This document shows positions 1-5,525 of a DNA stretch of 8,988 bases, in pieces (the stretch's first letter is position 1; the number at the start of each line of letters is the position of its first letter). The notes under the pieces are model-generated. The model made no database searches, was not told the origin of the DNA, and worked only from the letters and a program-made list of their open reading frames with translations. Source of the DNA: JBBQVO01 sp038211505. Lineage in GTDB: Bacteria > Chloroflexota > Dehalococcoidia > DSTF01 > JACRBR01. Location: contig JBBQVO010000142.1 of the NCBI GenBank assembly GCA_038211505.1, positions 1 to 8,988 on the forward strand, read 5' to 3'. The translations under genes and the position numbers were made by a program.

Positions 1-1554
1 GACCTGCAGCCTGACGGCAGCCCGAAGCTGATCGTCAGCGACATCCCGCTGCAAGGTCCACTACAGACCGATCGTCCCGAGGTCTACTTCGGCGAAGAGC
101 CCGATCGCCACATCATCGTCGATAGCAACGACCCGGAGTTCACGCCACTCGGCGGCGATACGAACGTCGAGACGCGGTTCGAGGGCTCCGGCGGCGTCAA
201 GCTCAGCAACATCTTCCGCCGCTTCGTCTACGCCTGGGAGATGGGCGATCGCAACATCCTCATCTCAGGCGCGCTCAACAGCAACAGTCGCCTCATCTAC
301 CGACGCAACATTCAGCAGCGCATCCGCGAGATCGCGCCGTTCCTGCGCCTCGACGCCGATCCGTATCTGATCACCGACCAGAGTGGCATGTACTACATGC
401 AGGATGCCTACACGACGACCGACGCCATCCCCTACGCGCATCGCGCCGAAAGCATCAACTACATCCGCAACAGCGTCAAGGTCGTGGTGAACGCCTACTC
501 CGGCGAGACGAACTTCTACGCCATCGAGCCGGACGAGCCGCTGCTGAAGGCGTACTCCGCCGTGTTCCCGAACCTCTTCAAGCCGATCGATCAGATGCCG
601 GAAGCCCTGCGCCAACACATCCGCTACCCGGAAGATCTCTTCCGCCTGCAGTCCGAGCAGTACCTGCGCTATCACATCAAGGACGCGCTCCAGTTCTACC
701 AGCAAGAGGATCAGTGGGATGTGCCGACGGAGGCGTTCGGCACAGGCGAGCAGCCCGTGCGGCCGTACTACGTCATCGCACGGTTGCCGGGTGCGACTCA
801 GGAAGAGTTCATGCTGATCCTGCCGTTCGTGCCGCGCAGCCGGACGAACGCGATCGCCTGGCTGGCGGCGCGTTCCGACGGCGCCGACTATGGAAAGCTC
901 GTCGCGTTCCGCTTCCCGTCGAGCCTCAGCGTGCCGGGACCGACGCAGGTGGAGCGTCGCATCGACTCCGACGGCCGCGTCTCGCAGCAACTGACGCTGT
1001 GGAACCAGTCCGGATCCAAGGTAATCCGCGGCAACTTGCTGATGATCCCGATCGGCAACGCGAACATGTTTTTCGAGCCGCTATATCTCGCCGCGAGCGG
1101 CGGCGCGAATACGATCCCGCAGCTCAAGCGCGTCGTTGTCGTCAACGGCGATCGCATCGCCATGGAGCCGACGCTCTCGCGCGCGATCGACGTACTGTTC
1201 GGCCGCGCTTCGCCGTCCGGGCTTGATAGCTCCGGCGCACCTGCGGCGGGCTCGTCACCCACGCCGGGTGCATCAACGCCCGCGCCGAGCGGGGCAACGC
1301 CGTCGTCGGGCGCAACCAGCGCAGCAACATCGGCGGCTACGGCGCCCGCGATCCAGCCGTCGCCGGCCCCGACGGCCGCGGCGATCGGCGGCGACGCCGC
1401 GACGCTCGTCACGCAGGCGCGCCAGTCATACGATCGCGCGCAGACGCTGCTGCGTAACGGCGACTTCGCCGGCTACGGCACCGAGATCGCGCGCCTCAAC
1501 GACATCCTCAACCGCCTGCAGCAGCTCACAGGCACACCCGTCGCGACGCCGTAG
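1..1554 (+). CDS. UPF0182 family membrane protein, C-terminal part (5' end outside window)
   Basis: The frame is open from base 1, so this is the last 517 residues of a longer protein. The residues before the first internal Met at 241 continue the same domain (FVYAWEMGDRNILIS), so that Met is not the start. The sequence matches the soluble C-terminal region of UPF0182 (COG1615): RRNIQQRIREIAPFLRLDADPYLI, the YRNSVKVVVNAYSGE-type segment, EQYLRYH, and MLILPFVPRSRTNAIAWLAARSDG. Family members are usually about 900-1000 residues with several N-terminal membrane helices, which would lie left of the window. After residue ~400 comes an Ala/Pro/Ser/Thr-rich linker (about 1220-1380), then a short helical tail (ATLVTQARQSYDRAQ to LNRLQQLTG) typical of the family. 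The function is unknown; location is the cell membrane with a large extracytoplasmic part by family inference. The SDR gene starts 31 bases downstream on the same strand and may be co-transcribed. Confidence 0.93.
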   Translation, partial: DLQPDGSPKLIVSDIPLQGPLQTDRPEVYFGEEPDRHIIVDSNDPEFTPLGGDTNVETRFEGSGGVKLSNIFRRFVYAWEMGDRNILISGALNSNSRLIYRRNIQQRIREIAPFLRLDADPYLITDQSGMYYMQDAYTTTDAIPYAHRAESINYIRNSVKVVVNAYSGETNFYAIEPDEPLLKAYSAVFPNLFKPIDQMPEALRQHIRYPEDLFRLQSEQYLRYHIKDALQFYQQEDQWDVPTEAFGTGEQPVRPYYVIARLPGATQEEFMLILPFVPRSRTNAIAWLAARSDGADYGKLVAFRFPSSLSVPGPTQVERRIDSDGRVSQQLTLWNQSGSKVIRGNLLMIPIGNANMFFEPLYLAASGGANTIPQLKRVVVVNGDRIAMEPTLSRAIDVLFGRASPSGLDSSGAPAAGSSPTPGASTPAPSGATPSSGATSAATSAATAPAIQPSPAPTAAAIGGDAATLVTQARQSYDRAQTLLRNGDFAGYGTEIARLNDILNRLQQLTGTPVATP

Positions 1555-1585
1555 ATCGTTCCGCTCGCGCATCAGGAGTGACTCC

Positions 1586-2341
1586 GTGACCGAGATCAAT
1601 TCGCTCGAAGGAAAGGTCGCGCTCGTTACCGGCGGCAGTCGCGGGCTCGGCAGGGCGATGGTGCTCGGTTTCGCGCACGCCGGCGCGGACGTCGTGATCA
1701 CCAGCCGCAAGCTCGATTCGTGCCAGCAGCTGGCGGCCGAGATCGAATCGCAGACCGGACATCAGGCGCTGCCGTTCGCGACGCACGTCGGGCGCTGGGC
1801 AGAGATCGACGCGCTCGTCGACGCGGCGTACGCGCGCTTTGGCCGCGTCGACGTACTGGTGAACAACGCCGGCATGTCGCCGATGTACCCGCGCCCGGTC
1901 GATGTGACGGAAGAACTCTGGGACAAGGTGATCGGCGTCAACCTCAAAGGGCCGTTCCGCCTGACGTCGCTGATCGGCACGCGGATGGCGGCCGGCGACG
2001 GCGGATCGATCATCAATATCAGCAGCACGGCCGCCATCCGGCCCGGCCCGAATGTCATCCCCTACGCAGCCGCGAAGGCCGGCGTCAACGCGATGACGGA
2101 AGCGTTCGCGCACGCCTTCGGCCCGAAGGTGCGCGTCAACTGCATCATGCCCGGCCCGTTCCTCACCGACATCTCGCACGCCTGGGACATGGACGCCTTC
2201 AACCGGCAAGCGCAGCACTTCGCCCTGCGCCGCGGCGGCGATCCCGACGAGGTCGTCGGCGCCGCCCTCTACTTCGCCAGCGACGCCTCATCATTCACCA
2301 CCGGCTCGATCTTGAAGATCGACGGCGGCAGCGGCGTATAG
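1586..2341 (+). CDS. SDR family NAD(P)-dependent oxidoreductase
   Basis: A 251-residue classical short-chain dehydrogenase/reductase. The GTG start at 1586 is chosen because AGGAG at 1574-1578 lies 7 bases upstream and the protein then begins with the usual short lead into LEGKVALVTGG; the frame is open further upstream but overlaps UPF0182. Visible motifs: cofactor-binding TGGSRGLG (15-22), NNAG (93-96), Asn119, Ser147, Tyr160 and Lys164 (YAAAK), and a C-terminal DGGSGV. TSRK at 39-42, with Arg after beta-2, suggests NADPH over NADH. At the position where many SDRs have the adenine-contacting Asp there is His67, within THVGRW; I believe a sub-branch of SDRs carries HVGRW here, so this looks like a lineage feature and not damage. 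Nothing in the context fixes the substrate. It converges with the SnoaL-like gene 61 bases away, with no obvious terminator between them. Confidence 0.94.
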   Translation: MTEINSLEGKVALVTGGSRGLGRAMVLGFAHAGADVVITSRKLDSCQQLAAEIESQTGHQALPFATHVGRWAEIDALVDAAYARFGRVDVLVNNAGMSPMYPRPVDVTEELWDKVIGVNLKGPFRLTSLIGTRMAAGDGGSIINISSTAAIRPGPNVIPYAAAKAGVNAMTEAFAHAFGPKVRVNCIMPGPFLTDISHAWDMDAFNRQAQHFALRRGGDPDEVVGAALYFASDASSFTTGSILKIDGGSGV

Positions 2342-2402
2342 CCTGCCGAAGCTTCGTGTTCGCCGCTGCTATGCCTCCAGCCGCACGGACCGCACTCACA
2401 CG

Positions 2403-2807
2403 CTACGCCCAGAATCGATCGACCATCGCCTGATCCTCGAAGTGCGACCACACCTCGACGCAGCGCCCGCCAGCGAGACACCAGACGCCGCACACCACCT
2501 GATCGAGCATGATGCCGTTGCGCTGCGCCCGATACCGCTCGAACGTGATGGCGAATACGTCGTTCGCGATGACATCGAGGATCTCGCTCGGCCAGGTGCG
2601 CTCCATCGTGCGGCCGTACGCGCGGCCGCGCCCCATCAGCTCGTCGATGCCGCGCGTCTCGCCGCCGCCGAGATGCCGTCCCGGTAGGTGATACACGACA
2701 TCGTCCGAGAGGAAGCTCACCATCGGCGACACGACGCCGGTCAGCCACTTCGCGTACACGTCGCGGATGCGGATGGCGTTCGGATGATCAGACGTCGTCG
2801 GCGTCAT
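2403..2807 (-). CDS. SnoaL-like / NTF2-fold protein
   Basis: A 134-residue protein with the cone-shaped NTF2/SnoaL fold signature: an N-terminal helix (IRIRDVYAKWLTG), then SFLSDDVVYHLPGRHLGGGETRGIDEL, where a fluctuating-load pattern of D-D-V-x-Y-H-x-P-G followed by G..RG is typical of SnoaL-like proteins, then the beta-sheet EILDVIANDVFAITFERYRAQRNG and VWCLAGGRCVEVWSHFEDQAMVDRFWA. Length is normal for a single-domain member. The family contains polyketide cyclases, dehydratases, isomerases and non-enzymatic binders, so the reaction cannot be named. GGAGGAG (complement of 2816-2822) sits 8 bases before the ATG, a strong start. The zinc-ribbon gene ends 57 bases upstream on the same strand and may share a transcript. 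Confidence 0.88.
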   Translation of the reverse strand: MTPTTSDHPNAIRIRDVYAKWLTGVVSPMVSFLSDDVVYHLPGRHLGGGETRGIDELMGRGRAYGRTMERTWPSEILDVIANDVFAITFERYRAQRNGIMLDQVVCGVWCLAGGRCVEVWSHFEDQAMVDRFWA

Positions 2808-2864
2808 CGCGCGCGCTCCTCCGTGAGGGTGCGAATGCCGGATGATCTTCGATGATGCGACGTC

Positions 2865-3080
2865 TCAGCGCACGCGCGGCGCATGCAGCGCGCCGCTGGC
2901 GATCGGCTCATCGATGTAGAGATCGCCGTTGCGGATCTTGATGTTGAAGCCGCATTCGGGGTTGGTGCAGGCCCACGCTTTGAAGTGAATCGCCGCGCCC
3001 TGGCTGCCGAAGTCGGAGAGCGGAACCAGATCGCCCTCTTTGCATTTCTGGCACCTCGGTAAACTCGAGATGTACATCAT
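2865..3080 (-). CDS. small zinc-ribbon protein, unknown function
   Basis: A 71-residue protein with two metal-binding knuckles, C10-x2-C13 (RCQKC) and C38-x4-C43 (CTNPEC), separated by about 24 residues, as in zinc-ribbon or rubredoxin-like folds. Between them is VPLSDFGSQGAAIHFKAW, and after them GFNIKIRNGDLYIDEPI, a short beta-hairpin. I place the start at the first of two adjacent ATG codons (3078-3080) because GAGGGGG (complement of 3088-3094) lies 7 bases upstream; an ATG further upstream would add an Arg/Gly-rich, non-conserved extension. I recognise the architecture from small Chloroflexota hypothetical proteins but know no function. It could be a partner of a larger enzyme, a nucleic-acid binder or a metal carrier. 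A good sigma-70-like promoter lies about 95 bases upstream. Confidence 0.8.
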   Translation of the reverse strand: MMYISSLPRCQKCKEGDLVPLSDFGSQGAAIHFKAWACTNPECGFNIKIRNGDLYIDEPIASGALHAPRVR

Positions 3081-3177
3081 GTGACCGCCCCCTCGCCCAA
3101 CCGCTCGTCGCCGACCCACCTGGCCCGCCCACGCTCGCCCAAACAGGCGCTGTTCAAGCGCCCGCTAAAGTGCCGCG

Positions 3178-3207
3178 AGTATAGCAGCGACGATTTAACA
3201 ATTGCAA
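3178..3207 (-). promoter_or_regulatory. sigma-70-like promoter for the zinc-ribbon gene
   Basis: On the minus strand TTGCAA (3207-3202) and TATACT (3183-3178) are separated by 18 bases, inside an unusually AT-rich island in otherwise GC-rich DNA. Transcription would start near 3171, giving a leader of about 90 bases before the ATG at 3080. An imperfect dyad, TTAAC (3195-3199) and GTTAA (3211-3215), brackets the -35 box and could be a regulator site. Only one TTGCAA half-site is present, so a Nur-type site is not supported. Confidence 0.55.
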
Positions 3208-3239
3208 CGAGTTAAGTTGACATGGCGGGTGGGTCGCGT

Positions 3240-3264
3240 GCCGTGGGTGGCGCGCCGTGGGTGG
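3240..3264. repeat. 14-bp direct repeat, two copies
   Basis: GCCGTGGGTGG occurs at 3240-3250 and again at 3254-3264, a 14-base period. A looser GCGGGTGGGT lies just upstream at 3225-3234. The repeat is G-rich on the plus strand and lies in the 241-base gap between the zinc-ribbon gene and the VOC gene. No function is visible. Confidence 0.5.
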
Positions 3265-3321
3265 GCCGAGGTCATCGAGCCGTTGGATCGGCCGGCGGCG
3301 ATTGGCTCGTGAGCTCGAACG

Positions 3322-3717
3322 TCAACTGTCGTCGCCGGCTTCGTCCGTGAGCGCGCGGGCGTCGATGACGGCGACGGTATGGCCTTCGGGCGAGGCGGCG
3401 ACGAATCCCGCCCCCGTCGCCCAGCGCAGCTCGCGCACCTGGCAGCCGAGGCCGAGGAAGTGCTCGGCCGCCACCGTCACATCGGGTGTGCTGAAGAGCA
3501 GGTACGGCGGCGTCCCCGATTCCGCGCCCGAGACATCGATGGCCAGCGTCGTGCCCTCGCTCAGCGCGTAGAACCGCAGCGTCCCGTCTTCGGCCCCCAG
3601 TTCAAGCCCCAGCGTATGCTCGAAGAAGTGCGTCGCCTCTTCGACCTCACCGACCGAATATGTGATCACGCCCTCGAAGTTGAGCGGCGGCCGCGGATGT
3701 TCATCGTGCTGTTGCAT
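3322..3717 (-). CDS. VOC superfamily (glyoxalase/bleomycin-resistance-like) protein
   Basis: A 131-residue protein with two beta-alpha-beta-beta-beta modules. Module 1 is FEGVITYSVGEVEEATHFFEHTLGLELG followed by TLRFYALSEGTTLAIDV (about 14-62). Module 2 is PPYLLFSTPDVTVAAEHFLGLGCQVRE followed by GFVAASPEGHTVAVIDA (about 70-120). This matches the length and order of single-unit VOC proteins, which act as dimers. The usual His/Glu metal ligands are not obvious, so I cannot say whether it is a metal-dependent enzyme or a binding protein. The start at MQQHDEHPRP is chosen because the frame above it is an Arg-rich, unconserved extension. It has no Shine-Dalgarno; instead an extended -10 sequence ends 6 bases before the ATG, so the transcript may be leaderless. 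An ATG a little further in is not supported. Confidence 0.85.
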   Translation of the reverse strand: MQQHDEHPRPPLNFEGVITYSVGEVEEATHFFEHTLGLELGAEDGTLRFYALSEGTTLAIDVSGAESGTPPYLLFSTPDVTVAAEHFLGLGCQVRELRWATGAGFVAASPEGHTVAVIDARALTDEAGDDS

Positions 3718-3723
3718 CAGCGA

Positions 3724-3732
3724 AGAATACCA
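3724..3732 (-). promoter_or_regulatory. extended -10 promoter, possibly leaderless, for the VOC gene
   Basis: On the minus strand TGG-TATTCT (3732-3724) is an extended -10 box (TGnTATTCT). It is followed by exactly six bases and then the ATG at 3717, so RNA would begin at or next to the start codon. This agrees with the lack of a Shine-Dalgarno sequence. The -35 region is weak, as expected for extended -10 promoters. Confidence 0.45.
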
Positions 3733-3792
3733 TCGCCGCCGCGCGCGTTCGCTTGCGCGAGGATGACGCATGCGCCTGAGAGCTGTGGCCAC

Positions 3793-3817
3793 GTAGCATA
3801 GGCGCCCTCGCCTGTGC
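3793..3817. repeat. REP-like hairpin, copy A (GTA + 9-4-9 stem-loop)
   Basis: GTA, then arm GCATAGGCG (3796-3804), loop CCCT, and arm CGCCTGTGC (3809-3817). Nine pairs form, one of them T-G. It shares its architecture with the copies at 5261-5285, 6463-6487 and 6622-6646 although the stem sequence differs. It lies between the VOC gene and the end of the PNPOx-like gene. GGCCAC directly precedes it (3787-3792) and also lies four bases before the copy at 5261. Confidence 0.6.
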
Positions 3818-3835
3818 GTCCCGCAAAGCGGGACG
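3817..3835. terminator. perfect 8-bp hairpin downstream of the PNPOx-like gene
   Basis: CGTCCCGC (3817-3824), loop AAA, GCGGGACG (3828-3835). It abuts REP-like copy A. It lies about 77 bases after the stop of the PNPOx-like gene on the minus strand and has no following T-run, so it could be a weak or Rho-assisted transcript end or just the second part of the repeat element. Confidence 0.4.
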
Positions 3836-3911
3836 GACGCGGCACGCTCGCGCGTCGCTGACACTCATCGCGTGCGAGACCGATGCTCGAAGGGCGCGTC
3901 GCACGGCCACG

Positions 3912-4526
3912 TCACGCGTCGAGGACTTCGCGGCCTTTGTCGCGCGCCGGATCGTTCGTCGGCAGCACATCGTCGACCCAGCCGCCCGCCTTCCATGCCG
4001 GCACCGGCGTCGCGCATTCCGACTTCGGCACGAACTTCGATCGCTCGACCAGCTGCATCTTGTGGATGTAGCGCGGGCAGTTCGGGAACACCTCTCGCGC
4101 CTTGACGCGGACGATGAATTGCGCCTCTGGATACTCCGCCATCAGCGGATCCTCCGCGTCGATCGTTGCCTCGCCATTGAGCCGCATCCGCCACTGGTTC
4201 TGAAAATCGATGAACAGCATGCCGACTTGCTTCGTCTTGAGAACGTTGCCCATCGAGAGATACATGCCGTTGCCGTCGTAGTTCGGGAAGGCGATCGTCG
4301 TCTCATCGACGACGCGCACGAAGCCGGGCTCACCGCCCTTGTACGAGCAGTTGGCGTGACCTTGCTCATCGACGGTCGCCAGAAAGAACATGTCCATCCG
4401 CTCAATGAACTGCCTATCGCGCTCGTCGATGCGATCCTTCGTGATCTCGGCGACGCGCTCGGCCAGCCGTCGCGTGTCGAACTGATCCTGCAACTGCCGG
4501 CTGCCATCGTGAAACATCTCGGTCAT
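3912..4526 (-). CDS. pyridoxamine 5'-phosphate oxidase-like FMN-binding protein
   Basis: A 204-residue member of the PNPOx-like split-barrel flavoprotein group. After an N-terminal helix (1-43) comes the barrel start MDMFFLATVDEQGHANCSYKGGEPGFV (44-70), then TTIAFPNYDGNGMYLSMGNVL (76-96), the region that normally contacts the FMN phosphate, and VGMLFIDFQNQWRMRLNGEATI (about 101-122). A C-terminal part with FPNCPRYIHKMQLV follows. This is the stand-alone type related to COG3576, not PdxH of vitamin B6 synthesis, so the substrate is unknown; members are usually assumed to be cytoplasmic flavin- or F420-linked reductases. The start is firm: GGAGG (complement of 4534-4538) lies 7 bases before the ATG, behind a clear promoter. 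It is transcribed away from the membrane-protein gene's end. Confidence 0.9.
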   Translation of the reverse strand: MTEMFHDGSRQLQDQFDTRRLAERVAEITKDRIDERDRQFIERMDMFFLATVDEQGHANCSYKGGEPGFVRVVDETTIAFPNYDGNGMYLSMGNVLKTKQVGMLFIDFQNQWRMRLNGEATIDAEDPLMAEYPEAQFIVRVKAREVFPNCPRYIHKMQLVERSKFVPKSECATPVPAWKAGGWVDDVLPTNDPARDKGREVLDA

Positions 4527-4549
4527 GGTGTTGCCTCCGTATGAGAGTC

Positions 4550-4578
4550 ACCGTAGGACGGGCGGTGCGCGATGTCAA
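4550..4578 (-). promoter_or_regulatory. sigma-70-like promoter for the PNPOx-like gene
   Basis: Minus strand TTGACA (4578-4573), 17 bases, TACGGT (4555-4550). The -35 matches consensus at all six positions and the -10 keeps the important T1, A2 and T6. The predicted start near 4543 leaves a leader of about 17 bases that contains the Shine-Dalgarno at 4538-4534. Confidence 0.65.
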
Positions 4579-4593
4579 CGGAGATTCGGCGGC

Positions 4594-4628
4594 AGACAGC
4601 AAACAGCGAACAGCGAACAGCAAACAGC
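4594..4628. repeat. heptanucleotide tandem repeat, (A/G)AACAGC x5
   Basis: Five consecutive 7-base units read AGACAGC, AAACAGC, GAACAGC, GAACAGC and AAACAGC, followed by AAAGAG as a decayed unit. It lies in the 167-base gap between the PNPOx-like promoter and the end of the membrane-protein gene, outside coding sequence. Confidence 0.85.
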
Positions 4629-4633
4629 AAAGA

Positions 4634-4654
4634 GACGCCGGCCGTGAAGGCGTC
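4634..4654 (-). terminator. possible terminator of the membrane-protein gene
   Basis: GACGCC (4634-4639) and GGCGTC (4649-4654) form a 6-bp stem with a 9-base loop. Read on the minus strand the stem is followed by TCTCTTTG. It lies 40 bases after the membrane-protein stop. The T-tract is poor, so this is tentative. Confidence 0.3.
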
Positions 4655-4693
4655 GGCGGTTATCACGAGGCGGACGGGCCGCGGAGCCCGAAA

Positions 4694-5191
4694 CTACCCG
4701 TGCGCCTCCGCGTACGAGTGCGCGGGCGCGGATGCGCCGCCGCTCTGGCCGACGAAGTGGCCGAAGACGGCCCACAGCAGGATGCCGAAGGCGAACATCT
4801 GGAAGTCACCGAACCAGAGGACGATGCGCAGCGTCTGCCAGTCGATGTAGTGCTGGCCCGTCGCCATCGTCACGTCGGACATCGTCACGAGCGTCACCGG
4901 CGCGGCGATGCGCGCGATGCCGGCGAGCAGCGCCCAGAATGCCGCCCAGCGTGTACTGCCCTCGGAGTCGAGCAGCCAGATCCCCGCGCCGAGGTTCAGC
5001 AGGTAGACGACGATCGACGCGAGGAACGTATCTCGCAGCACCCAGTTGTTGCCGTAGGCGAGTCCGAGCTCCGTGCCGCCGTGCGTCTCCATGCCGTGCT
5101 GAAAGTAGATCGCGACGGGCACGGTGATTACGGACGAGATGGCGAGCCACAGAAACGGCATGTACCAGCGGTGAAGAAAGTCCCATGTCAT
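4694..5191 (-). CDS. hypothetical four-helix membrane protein
   Basis: A 165-residue protein that I do not recognise. It begins MTWDFLHRWYMPF and has four hydrophobic stretches: about 13-30 (FLWLAISSVITVPVAIYF), 56-74, 83-104 and 123-147 (ending ILLWAVFGHFV). A loop of about 25 residues between helices 1 and 2 is rich in Gly/His (QHGMETHGGTELGL). His at 32, 37, 114 and 145 and Asp at 106, 117 and 129 lie near predicted membrane edges, which could bind metal or haem, but this is speculation. The start at 5191 is chosen because extending upstream would translate a REP-like hairpin. No Shine-Dalgarno is present; TACGAT (minus strand, 5206-5201) ends 9 bases before the ATG and could be the -10 of a nearly leaderless promoter. 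The C-terminal tail is Ala/Ser/His-rich. Opposite-strand frames here look like shadows. Confidence 0.75.
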   Translation of the reverse strand: MTWDFLHRWYMPFLWLAISSVITVPVAIYFQHGMETHGGTELGLAYGNNWVLRDTFLASIVVYLLNLGAGIWLLDSEGSTRWAAFWALLAGIARIAAPVTLVTMSDVTMATGQHYIDWQTLRIVLWFGDFQMFAFGILLWAVFGHFVGQSGGASAPAHSYAEAHG

Positions 5192-5260
5192 AGCGGGAGC
5201 ATCGTACGCCTGGGTGCCAGCACCGTGTATCAGGAAGAACCCTCGGTTTTGGCCACCAAT

Positions 5261-5285
5261 GTAGCGCGGGCTTTCCAGCCCGCGC
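5261..5285. repeat. REP-like hairpin, copy B (GTA + 9-4-9 stem-loop)
   Basis: GTA, then GCGCGGGCT (5264-5272), loop TTCC, AGCCCGCGC (5277-5285), nine perfect pairs. It sits in the divergent gap between the membrane-protein gene and sodN. It has the same loop and closing pair as the copy at 6622-6646, but the second and third stem pairs differ between copies. Confidence 0.75.
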
Positions 5286-5360
5286 GGGTCGCCGAGCAAG
5301 ACAGTCGCTCACGAGAAGCGCATCTTCCGCCCGGTCGCAATCAACCACCCGCCTACTCAT

Positions 5361-5378
5361 TAACGACTAACGACTAAC
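5361..5378. repeat. heptanucleotide tandem repeat, TAACGAC x2.6
   Basis: TAACGAC, TAACGAC, TAAC in tandem, 63 bases before the sodN start and 18 bases before the sodN palindrome. It has the same 7-base period as the repeats at 4594 and 6429 but a different unit. Confidence 0.7.
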
Positions 5379-5395
5379 CCCCAAACGATCGTAGA

Positions 5396-5411
5396 CTGTC
5401 AGCACTGACAG
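5396..5411. promoter_or_regulatory. perfect 16-bp palindrome upstream of sodN, operator candidate
   Basis: CTGTCAG (5396-5402), CA, CTGACAG (5405-5411). Its centre is about 38 bases before the sodN ATG. TAGACT at 5392-5397 could be the -10 box, which would put the palindrome over the transcription start; the -35 would be poor. It does not match the usual Fur box or the TTGCAA-N5-TTGCAA Nur box, so the regulator is unknown. A hairpin in the mRNA leader is the alternative. Confidence 0.5.
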
Positions 5412-5441
5412 AATCCCCGTTCAGAGAAGAAGGAGCACCCG

Positions 5442-5525
5442 ATGCTACAGACCAGACTTCACTCGCTCATGTCCCGCGGCTTGCGGATTATCGATCGCGT
5501 CTCCGCGCCCGGGCAGGCCGACGCG
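5442..5525 (+). other. SodN leader peptide, removed to expose His1
   Basis: Codons 1-28 encode a basic, amphipathic leader ending GQADA before His29 (codon at 5526). In known Ni-SODs the leader must be removed for nickel to bind, since the free amine of His1 is a ligand. The downstream S26-type protease is the expected enzyme. Confidence 0.8.

Noticed and set aside
265..990. Minus-strand frame of 241 codons inside the UPF0182 gene
   Set aside because: It is a complement shadow of a clearly recognised conserved domain and is Arg/Val-rich without motifs.
2347..2356. CGAAGCTTCG palindrome between the SDR and SnoaL-like genes as a terminator
   Set aside because: The palindrome has no loop and no T-run, so it cannot form a normal terminator hairpin.
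3202..3207. TTGCAA as a Nur (nickel regulator) site
   Set aside because: The Nur consensus needs two TTGCAA half-sites separated by five bases; only one is present and it serves as a -35 box.
3217..3222. Consensus TTGACA on the plus strand as a promoter
   Set aside because: No -10-like sequence lies 16-18 bases downstream, where the DNA is G-rich, and no plus-strand gene follows.
4594..4628. Heptamer repeat as a CRISPR array or replication iteron set
   Set aside because: Units are 7 bases with no spacers, no cas genes are present, and there is no Rep gene or AT-rich unwinding region beside it.
4541..5377. Plus-strand open frame of 278 codons opposite the membrane-protein gene
   Set aside because: It would translate the heptamer repeat and a REP-like hairpin and gives a low-complexity charged protein, while the opposite strand has four clean membrane helices.
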